Shown here: piece by piece, positions 9,249 to 17,002 of the stretch
Layout: each line of letters opens with the position of its first letter
How positions within the stretch are numbered: the first letter of the stretch is position 1
Assembly (NCBI GenBank): GCA_001936135.1
Contig: CP012818.1
Coordinates: forward strand, 2,418,001 to 2,482,000
From: Saccharomycopsis fibuligera x Saccharomycopsis cf. fibuligera
Lineage: Eukaryota > Ascomycota > Saccharomycetes > Ascoideales > Saccharomycopsidaceae
Direction: 5' to 3'
Length of the DNA stretch: 64,000 nucleotides
Made by a program: the position numbers and the translations under genes
The notes under the pieces: model-generated
Seen by the model: the letters and a program-made list of their open reading frames with translations, nothing else
The model's database searches: none
What the model was told of the DNA's origin: nothing

Positions 9249-10463
9249 ATGCTCAGAAACTTGCTACTTGCTCCTGGAGTCTCTTTAAGGGCCGCTTCAG
9301 GCCTTGCGAGTTCTCTCGAATCTTCAAAGCTAAGTGCCCGTGTTGCTGCGGCATCGCTAAAGTTTGTTAGGATTAATAATATCGTCAATATCAACAATAC
9401 CCATCAAATAAGATTACTTAGTGTCCACCACAAACGTCTTGCTTCTATTGCCAGTACCTCTAATGTTGAAACTTCAGCAAAATCGTCTCAAAAGCTACAT
9501 CCATTATTTACCAATGAACAGGTGCAAGAAGTCCGGGATGCCCGCTTGAAATCTCTTGGTCCTTACATTTCCAAACTTCCAGTGAAATGGATTCCCTATG
9601 CAGAATTAATGAGACTTGATAAGCCAGCAGGAACATGGTACTTGTTTCTCCCTAGCGCTTGGGCTATTCTTATTGCTGGTTTCGAGCTCACTGCTCCAGT
9701 GAGTCAAGTAGCCTATGTCATGGCAGTTTTTGGCATTGGATCTCTTTTAATGAGAGGTGCTGGCTGTACCATAAACGATATCCTCGATCGTAAGTTTGAT
9801 AAACAAGTGCTCCGCACCATTGAGAGACCATTAGCTAGTGGCCGTGTGACTAAAGAAAATGCTTACAAATTCTTGTTGGGTCAACTTACAATTAGTGCAG
9901 GAATTTTGGCCATGTTACCAGCTAACTGTTTTATTCTTGGTGCTTCCTCATTGGCCCTTGTGCTCACGTATCCGCTTTTCAAACGGTTCACTTACTATCC
10001 TCAGGTGGTACTTAGTGCTTGTTTCAAATGGGGTTGTTTGCTTGGTTTCGCCGCAATGGGTGACTGGAATTGGTCATTGATGTTGCCTTTATACTTTGCC
10101 TGTTTCAACTGGTGCATGATTTACGATACAATTTATGCTCATCAAGACAAACTATTTGATGTGCAAGCTGGGGTCAAATCAACTGCTTTAGCTTGGGGTA
10201 AAAACACAAAGCCTATTTGTTACAGTTTGGCCGCTTTGCAAGTTAGTAGTTTGGCACTCATGGGAACTTTAGGCGCTTTGGGTCCTGGGTTTTGGATCAC
10301 TGGGGCAATATTTTCTACTAGAGTGTTTAGTATGATTAAAAATACTAATTTGGATAACATGGACAGTTGTTGGAAAGCATTCAATTATAATGTCAATTCT
10401 GCCAAGATTTTTACCGTTGGCATTTTCATTGATTATATTCTCAGATTAATTGGGTGGTGGTGA
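9249..10463 (+). CDS. COQ2: para-hydroxybenzoate polyprenyltransferase, mitochondrial
   Basis: Coq2 attaches the polyprenyl tail to 4-hydroxybenzoate in the mitochondrial inner membrane, the committed step of ubiquinone synthesis. The protein has 404 residues. The first about 75 are basic, Ser/Ala/Arg-rich and lack acids near the start, fitting a mitochondrial presequence. The UbiA core begins at LMRLDKPAGTWYLFLPSAW (about 120-138). The first Asp-rich motif is NDILDRKFD (176-184), followed by RPLASGRV; the second is YDTIYAHQDKLFD (292-304), followed by GVKSTAL. Multiple transmembrane helices are evident. Two positions look unusual: Phe303 where the family usually has Asp, and Lys260 in FKWG where Asn is usual (FNWG). 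The outer Asp residues of both motifs remain, so activity is plausible. Confidence 0.93.
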   Translation: MLRNLLLAPGVSLRAASGLASSLESSKLSARVAAASLKFVRINNIVNINNTHQIRLLSVHHKRLASIASTSNVETSAKSSQKLHPLFTNEQVQEVRDARLKSLGPYISKLPVKWIPYAELMRLDKPAGTWYLFLPSAWAILIAGFELTAPVSQVAYVMAVFGIGSLLMRGAGCTINDILDRKFDKQVLRTIERPLASGRVTKENAYKFLLGQLTISAGILAMLPANCFILGASSLALVLTYPLFKRFTYYPQVVLSACFKWGCLLGFAAMGDWNWSLMLPLYFACFNWCMIYDTIYAHQDKLFDVQAGVKSTALAWGKNTKPICYSLAALQVSSLALMGTLGALGPGFWITGAIFSTRVFSMIKNTNLDNMDSCWKAFNYNVNSAKIFTVGIFIDYILRLIGWW

Positions 10464-10690
10464 TCATGTTCATAATTTTGTCATTCAATAGAAATATATA
10501 ATTCTTTCTTTCTTTTGTTTTTATTTTTATTTTTTTATTTTTATTTTTGCTAAAATATACATAAACGCTACCATAGATTTTTTGACTTGAATAATTAAAA
10601 CAAATAAAATCGATACTTTTAAAATAAATAAGTCACTATAAAAAGAACATTTAGTATTCAAATGAACAATTTTTATCTTTGTTATATTCA

Positions 10691-13600
10691 CTAACGATAA
10701 ATACAAAGCAACAACCCCACCACCAACTCAACCACTCCATTAATCAAGAAATTCCAAGCTCCGAAAAACAACAACTTTGGTGAAAACACTGTCCAAATAA
10801 ACAAATGATATCTCAAATTATAACAGGCCACTGCTAGAAACAACCCAAACACCGTATAAAACACGAAAAGCACTAAATATCTTATATAGAGAACTTCAAA
10901 TTTCACTTTATTAAAAACATAAGCTTGGGTTTCATTATTCACCAAATCATTATTGAATTGCCATAACAACGAGTTAATCAGCCAATAAATTGGTGATGCA
11001 AAATTAGAGACAAACGTCAAAAGCCCAACGATTAGCAAGTTGTAACTGGTGGTGCCGTTATATGCGTTAGCTAAGTCGACGGTAGATAATGAGTTAGTGA
11101 ATCCAAACTGGAAAAATGTTAAATTTTGCAAGAAGAGAGTTTGAATGGTAGTATAAAATGCAATTTTTGTATGCATGTTTTGGTTAACGATGAGTTGGAC
11201 TTTGAGCGCTTTTTCACGAAATTCAAAATTAAATCTCCTTTCTTCATCAGTAATATCAATATTATTTGCTTCAGCTTCAGGTTTCGCTTCAGCTTGCTTT
11301 AACTTTTGCAATTCCAAATGAATAACATAATTAATCAATCGCGTACCAGTTTCTCTAATTATGAAAAACACAAAATATAACCCAGCATTTTCGAGTTTAC
11401 TTTGCATAATTAATATCAAAGTAGCCAAATTACTAACATCGTTCAAAAACTGGAACTTCCCATCAATATACTTTCTTTTAGTTTTTAAAACTTTTTTAAA
11501 CTGACTCTTCCTTTTTTTTGCTGCACCATTAGTGCCTCTTTTAAGCTGTTGCTTAATACCTAATGCAGGGTCAATTTCCGATTGATCCTGCTTGACAAGT
11601 TCTGTTTCGGTACTCTCAATAACTGGACTGAACCAAATCCATTTAACTTTCAAAACCACCACTCTAATGGCCAAAATCACCGCAAAAAACTTGAACACAA
11701 GTTGGGCATGCATAATAAGCAAATTCTTCACATCACTTTCCCCCTCACTATTTTTGAATAACTCATCGACTTTTTCAACTACTTTCAAAAAAAAATCCAG
11801 AAAATTTTTACCACCAGTATTAGCATGCTCAAAATTAACCTTGAATGATAGTAAAATTAGGGATAACGTAAATGGCATCACAAAAGCAACTGCTTTGTGT
11901 ATGATATTTAGTCCACCAGAAACAACCAACAGGCAATGTAAAAATACCACAATTACAAGCACAAATAAGGCGACATTTTGATGTTGGGATGGGGATAAGT
12001 GGTATGATAATTTTAGTCGAGTAAATTCATCCAAGAAATTGTATTTTTGTCCTGAACTGTTCCAGAATCTTATGATTCTTAAGCTGACAAGCTGAGCAAA
12101 GACCAATGGAAAAATGATCTTGATGTTGGTTTTTGCTGTAGTGTTAATAGAAAAAGATTTTGACGACTCCCCACGATAGGCAAGCAATAGACCAAATGAC
12201 AAATAAATCATATACACAAGAGCAAAAAACCACCAAAGTTGATGCTCTTCTTCAACTAATGACGATCCAAAGGTTGAAAATCCCATAATCAACAAAAATC
12301 CAAAAAAACTTACCGAGGCAGTTTTCAAGCCTTGTTGCCAAAAAGTGTGAAAGAAAATCGTCAAAAGTACAACACTTACTGCCATAAGTCCAGCAATCGA
12401 ATACAGCAATGTGGTGAGGTCATAATTAGTGGATGAATTTTGTAAAAATTCTTGGGTTTCTTGAAGAAATGCATAAATTGAGTCAATGTAAGCATGCAAG
12501 ACTTGATCATTAGTTGAGACAAAAAAGTCGCTGTTTTTGTAATCATTATCATAGTAAGAATACTCCAACTTCAACACCGAATCATGCCATAGAGAGTCCA
12601 ATTTTTTATACTCTGAATCATCGCTAAAAAGCCTATTTGGAAAATATTCCGAGCTTAACGATTTGCCAAATTTTCCTTCCACTAAAGTCTTAAATTGGTA
12701 TGCATTTTCCAACAATTTGTAAAAGATCTTGCCATAATTGTTCTTCTTTTCATCCTCACTATCACTACCTGCGGAAGTAAGCAAAAACTTTTTGATAACA
12801 ATGCCTAAATTGTTTTTTGGAATAGGCATATTGAAAAAGTGACAGAGTGTAGGAATTAAGTCAATCTGATTGATACTTTGCAAATACTGGAAATCTGCCT
12901 TATTTTTCTCAGTCTCAACGACTGGCACAATATCATCATTTTGCAAATTTTTAAACCTGTAATTTTCTTGTTCAAAAACAGGTGACACAAATACTAGTCC
13001 AGCTGAGGTTTCACTTATGGAAGACCCACCATGATTACCAATTTCATTCATGCCGTGATCTCCAAGTACCACCATCAATGTGTTTTGATTCTCATTCTCA
13101 TACTTAGGCACCACATAATCTTGGTAAATTTTGGAAATTATACTATCTAGTTCGCGTTGTTTTCCTGGCATAAATATTGAATTAGGGCCATTTTTATGAC
13201 CAATGTGGTCAAGTCCCAAGTAGTGTAAGATTAGACCATCCCATTTGTCATTCGCAAGTTGCGTGTCTATGTGCCTGGTGACATTGTTATCTACTTCCGT
13301 GAAATCAGAGACAAAGAAACTCGAGGTTCCTTCGTATTCATTAAAAAAATTAGGGAAAATTTTCAACCATGTATCGTCACCAAAAAAATTAATTTTTGGT
13401 TCATTATCACTCTCCTCTTCATCCTTTTTGGTATTTACATCTGAAAAACCCCTTTTGCGAAGTTTAAACTGTTTAAGCCACGAGTCCTGATTTACTAAAT
13501 TAGAAGAAGACGAGCTATCATTATCATTAATGTTCAAAATTGCATCCAAAAAGTTAGAAATTGACCCAGTAGTCAACGATTTCAATCTAGGAAGCGTCAC

Positions 13601-14056
13601 TGTCGGTGGGTTGGAAAACCCCGTGAATCCAATGGCCGCATTTCTGTTTAGCAATTGGTGCAAGTTGGTCATTGAGGAGTTCGAAGAAAACACAAAGTCT
13701 GATCTAAGAGCATCAATGACAATGAAGATCAATTTGTCAAATGTGTCATGAGAGGTCTTAGTATTGCTGTCGACTTTACCATTAATGGCTTTCTTTATGT
13801 TGTTATGACTTTTGCTATTGCTATTGCTATTGTTATTGTTATTGTTATTGCTGCTGCTAAATTCGAATGGATCATTACTTTGTGAGAAAAGCAAACTCAA
13901 TAATGACGACTGAGCAGCTTCCTGAATTGATTCAAACGTGTTTACACCAGACAAAAGCACCTTTTGAGGGAAAAACCCCCTAGCAAAGAATAAAAATAAA
14001 ACGTATTGGAATATGGTCAATGCGGCTAATGTAAGCCACCTCACTGTTACTTTCAT
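10691..14056 (-). CDS. LAS21: GPI ethanolamine-phosphate transferase 2
   Basis: Las21/Gpi7 adds ethanolamine phosphate to the second mannose of the GPI precursor in the ER. The protein is 1121 residues. A signal anchor (about 8-28) is followed by a lumenal alkaline-phosphatase-like domain with metal and catalytic motifs: VIDALRSDF (Asp about 115), HYLGLDHIGH (about 278-287; Asp283, His284, His287) and GDHGMNE (about 332-338; Asp333, His334), followed by NHGG. From about residue 550 the protein is a polytopic membrane domain with at least ten hydrophobic segments. GPI7 is favoured over MCD4 and GPI13 by the N-terminal region and the FSNPPTVTLPRLKSLTTG segment. A poly-Asn/Ser run lies at about 69-82. 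It is convergent with COQ2, 227 bp apart, with no gene between. Confidence 0.9.
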   Translation of the reverse strand: MKVTVRWLTLAALTIFQYVLFLFFARGFFPQKVLLSGVNTFESIQEAAQSSLLSLLFSQSNDPFEFSSSNNNNNNNSNSNSKSHNNIKKAINGKVDSNTKTSHDTFDKLIFIVIDALRSDFVFSSNSSMTNLHQLLNRNAAIGFTGFSNPPTVTLPRLKSLTTGSISNFLDAILNINDNDSSSSSNLVNQDSWLKQFKLRKRGFSDVNTKKDEEESDNEPKINFFGDDTWLKIFPNFFNEYEGTSSFFVSDFTEVDNNVTRHIDTQLANDKWDGLILHYLGLDHIGHKNGPNSIFMPGKQRELDSIISKIYQDYVVPKYENENQNTLMVVLGDHGMNEIGNHGGSSISETSAGLVFVSPVFEQENYRFKNLQNDDIVPVVETEKNKADFQYLQSINQIDLIPTLCHFFNMPIPKNNLGIVIKKFLLTSAGSDSEDEKKNNYGKIFYKLLENAYQFKTLVEGKFGKSLSSEYFPNRLFSDDSEYKKLDSLWHDSVLKLEYSYYDNDYKNSDFFVSTNDQVLHAYIDSIYAFLQETQEFLQNSSTNYDLTTLLYSIAGLMAVSVVLLTIFFHTFWQQGLKTASVSFFGFLLIMGFSTFGSSLVEEEHQLWWFFALVYMIYLSFGLLLAYRGESSKSFSINTTAKTNIKIIFPLVFAQLVSLRIIRFWNSSGQKYNFLDEFTRLKLSYHLSPSQHQNVALFVLVIVVFLHCLLVVSGGLNIIHKAVAFVMPFTLSLILLSFKVNFEHANTGGKNFLDFFLKVVEKVDELFKNSEGESDVKNLLIMHAQLVFKFFAVILAIRVVVLKVKWIWFSPVIESTETELVKQDQSEIDPALGIKQQLKRGTNGAAKKRKSQFKKVLKTKRKYIDGKFQFLNDVSNLATLILIMQSKLENAGLYFVFFIIRETGTRLINYVIHLELQKLKQAEAKPEAEANNIDITDEERRFNFEFREKALKVQLIVNQNMHTKIAFYTTIQTLFLQNLTFFQFGFTNSLSTVDLANAYNGTTSYNLLIVGLLTFVSNFASPIYWLINSLLWQFNNDLVNNETQAYVFNKVKFEVLYIRYLVLFVFYTVFGLFLAVACYNLRYHLFIWTVFSPKLLFFGAWNFLINGVVELVVGLLLCIYR

Positions 14057-14514
14057 TGTTTGTGTGTGTATGACGTACTACTGTATTTGAACTTCTGAAA
14101 AGGTATAAGGTGGTAAAAGAGGCAAAGAAATTTGTTTCAGATTATGGATTATAGACTAAAGTTGGTCAGTTCACTTTGTGGCGAGACAAAAAATGGCAAA
14201 GACAAAAATTAATATGTAAGGTGAAAAAACGAGTGGAAGAATTAGTAGGTCTAATTGTCTTTGGTACTCGCCGTGCTGTTCACAATTAAAGTCCTTGGGC
14301 ATAGTAAAAGTGTGCATGCTTTTGATTTTTCAGCCGTTGGCTTGCAAAGTAATGAAGCGTCATCAAAAAACGCGCCAGATCTGGAGTAGCCTCACGTGAA
14401 TAAAATGGTGCACTGTGCACAATACACAATTGGCCAACATAAACTACAAAAATTGCTGAAATTTATACAGGAACCTTACAATTATTGATAAATTTTTGCA
14501 AAATCAATGGATCG

Positions 14515-14545
<31 letters not shown>

Positions 14546-14837
14546 TTGTATTTTTTTAAATATCCAAAGCATACTATTATTGCAACTTATATGATATTGC
14601 GCTAAGAAAAAGATGCACCAAAATACTAATACTAATAGCGTAAATAGAAAAGAAAGCAACAACTAATAATCAAAAACTGACATTAACTAACATGTAGATG
14701 AATCTAACTTAATACAACGCAGGAATAGAACCAATAAGAGAGAAAAAGAAAAAACAATGCAACAAAGAAAATCAAATTAAAAAAAAAAATAAAAAAACAG
14801 AGAAAAAATCACATAAATCACAGTAACATCGAACCAA
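14057..14837. other. intergenic region, LAS21 promoter / REI1 3' side
   Basis: About 780 bp. Near LAS21 there is a CACGTG at about 14394, a Cbf1-type E-box, next to GTGCAC-T-GTGCAC. Interrupted T-runs at about 14518-14547 and A-rich DNA follow towards REI1. No credible ORF. Confidence 0.5.
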
Positions 14838-16181
14838 TCATTGCAACAATGGATCTCTGTAATGTGGTTGAAAATTGATATGTTTCTGGTTCTTTTTATC
14901 ATAGCTTTTCTTCCCTTTAATTTCGCTTGCCCATGCTCTTTTCTGCACATCCATTTCCTTCTTATCAACAACCGACACTAAGTGTCTAGTTTCAGCAGCA
15001 ATAACTGTTCCTTGACCTTCGCTAAGCACTTTCTCTGGTTTCAAATCTTGTCTGAAATATCTAGCGTACGATCTATGACCCACTTTGAGACCAGAAGGCA
15101 AGTAAAGTTCCACCCCATCATTATACAACACATCGTCATCATCATGCGAATCATGTTCATATTCGCCATCAGACTTATCTTCATCTGAACCATTTGTTTC
15201 TTCATCGTCTTCATCACCAGAAACATCTTCCCATTCACCATCATCCTCATTGTTTTCACTATCCACCTTAACAACATTAACGGCTTTCTTGGTTTTCTTG
15301 GCGTACGTTGATGAGAAATCGTAAAATTCAGATATTTCTAATTTTTCCTCTTCATTTTCATATGGCAACTTACAATGAGCTTTAGAAAGCATATGTGCTC
15401 TGACAGCACCAAGATCTTTACCTTGATAGTTGCACACCAAGCACACATTACCTAATCCAATTTTTTCCCCGAGATATTCCAACAACCCTTCAACATTCAC
15501 CAAAAATTTCTGTTCAGGAATATAAAGACCATGATTTTTGAACATGTGGTTTAGATTAGTGTCAATATCTTTGAATGAACGGGTCTTTTGACAAAAGAGA
15601 CAAGTAGTTGGTGGGATCTTAACTTGATTTTGCAATTTCAACTTCATGAGTTCTTCAACAAGTTCTGCTTCATTTTTACCTTCCTTGCCTTGAACCTTAT
15701 CAGTTTCATTCGTCATTGTCGTCTGCTGAGATGGCTCCTGTTGCTGATTAGCCACTCTGTCACCAGGTATCTGCTGCGGCTGTTCTTGCTGCAACTTTTG
15801 TTCTTGTTGTTGATCAACTTCCTCGCCACCACCTAATTTTCCACCGGTCTTCAAAATATCAGCTCTTGCCTTCTCCAAAATATCCATTCTTTGTCTCATC
15901 AACTCTTCTTTCTTCAATCTTTTCAACTCTTTTTTAGTCTGCTGTTGTTCATGCTTCCCATTCTTACTTTGACCTTTTTGTGGCTGCTGATTTCCATCAG
16001 CATCGCCAGATTTGTTACCCAAAACACTGACTTTTTCATTGAAGACATCCAAACTAATAGATGGTAATTGTGCCACTCTTCTTTTCAAGTTATAACGATG
16101 CCAGTCGGATTTCATATGAGTACGTTGACCTTCTGGATTAGAGAAGGCTAATCCACATGTATTACAAGTGTATGAACTCAT
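14838..16181 (-). CDS. REI1: cytoplasmic pre-60S maturation factor, zinc finger
   Basis: Rei1 acts on cytoplasmic pre-60S particles and is needed to release and recycle Arx1-Alb1; it probes the polypeptide exit tunnel. The frame stays open upstream to 16307, but only through a TTG. I start at the ATG at 16181, which gives MSSYTCNTCG, the conserved start of the family, and 447 residues. A C2H2 finger (CNTCGLAFSNPEGQRTHMKS) is at about 5-27. Further C2H2 units in the middle begin CLFCQKTRSF and CLVCNYQGKD (each with His ligands). A Gln-rich insertion lies between them. An Asp/Glu-rich stretch precedes the conserved LYLPSGLKVGHRSYARYFRQ and the C-terminal FQPHYRDPLLQ. The upstream region carries an RRPE-like and a PAC element, as expected for ribosome biogenesis. 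Confidence 0.93.
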   Translation of the reverse strand: MSSYTCNTCGLAFSNPEGQRTHMKSDWHRYNLKRRVAQLPSISLDVFNEKVSVLGNKSGDADGNQQPQKGQSKNGKHEQQQTKKELKRLKKEELMRQRMDILEKARADILKTGGKLGGGEEVDQQQEQKLQQEQPQQIPGDRVANQQQEPSQQTTMTNETDKVQGKEGKNEAELVEELMKLKLQNQVKIPPTTCLFCQKTRSFKDIDTNLNHMFKNHGLYIPEQKFLVNVEGLLEYLGEKIGLGNVCLVCNYQGKDLGAVRAHMLSKAHCKLPYENEEEKLEISEFYDFSSTYAKKTKKAVNVVKVDSENNEDDGEWEDVSGDEDDEETNGSDEDKSDGEYEHDSHDDDDVLYNDGVELYLPSGLKVGHRSYARYFRQDLKPEKVLSEGQGTVIAAETRHLVSVVDKKEMDVQKRAWASEIKGKKSYDKKNQKHINFQPHYRDPLLQ

Positions 16182-17002
16182 TTTGTGTTTATTCTGACGT
16201 TGACTTTGCTCTTGATTCTTGTCTTTTGTTGGTTCTGTAGCTTTGTTTCCCTTACAATAGATTGAAGTGAATGTACAACAATTGAACAATTTGCGCGGTG
16301 GTTTCAAAGCGCTCTATAAGTTTATTATTCAAGAAAGTGGCAAACAGGGAAATTACCAATGTATTTGTTAAAGAAAAGGCAGACTGTATTATACTATTAG
16401 CTGCGTCAGAGTAGAGAAAGGCTTAACTTAGTGCTGATTAATTTCAATTCGAATCAAAAAAAAAAAAAAAAAAAAAAAGGAAAAGAAAAAAAATTTTTTT
16501 TTTCTAGTGATGAGATATTGATACGTGCACCGTGTGGCGTCTACATGCATTATGCGGCATTCCAAAGTACAGGAACATATAAAGTACAAAAATGAACAGT
16601 TGAAGATTATCTTGGATAATTGCACTACTCATAAATATGCCTTTTCAGCACTTTGGCATCCTTTATGCAAACAACAGCTTTCTCATTAACTTGCTTTTTT
16701 TGAAAAGCAATTAGGTGCAAACTGTTTGGGGCGACTCCATAAAAATGAATGAAACTAAACAAAACTGTTTCAATGCTAAGACAAAACAGGACATCATAGT
16801 CAACAAGGAACTATGATCTATCACAATATAGATGATTTTTCTTCTTAGTCAACAAGAGTTACGAGAAAAGCTTTATATTTTTTTATACTTTATATAACAC
16901 ACGAGTGGAAAAAACAATAATGACTTTTATAAATTTAAAACGTTTTATGGATCATGAGCAGTGTTCATGTAGAGCTCAGCTAATGTCTGCCAAGCAATCA
17001 GT
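16182..17002. other. intergenic region, REI1 promoter / Tudor-SN 3' side
   Basis: About 820 bp holding the REI1 promoter (minus strand) and the 3' flank of the Tudor-SN gene. It has an A23 homopolymer at about 16456-16478 followed by A8T10. No credible ORF other than a frame overlapping the Tudor-SN C-terminus. Confidence 0.6.
16486..16516 (-). promoter_or_regulatory. RRPE-like and PAC elements upstream of REI1
   Basis: An AAAATTTT core lies inside an A8T10 block at 16486-16503, and GATGAGAT lies at 16509-16516, about 330 bp before the REI1 ATG. RRPE (AAAATTTT) and PAC (GATGAG) are the paired elements of yeast ribosome-biogenesis promoters (Stb3 and Dot6/Tod6 sites in S. cerevisiae). Presence is seen; activity is inferred. 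Confidence 0.5.

Noticed and set aside
14838-16307. Longer REI1 with a 42-residue N-terminal extension.
   Set aside because: The extension starts at TTG, and the family's first zinc finger follows directly after the ATG at 16181.
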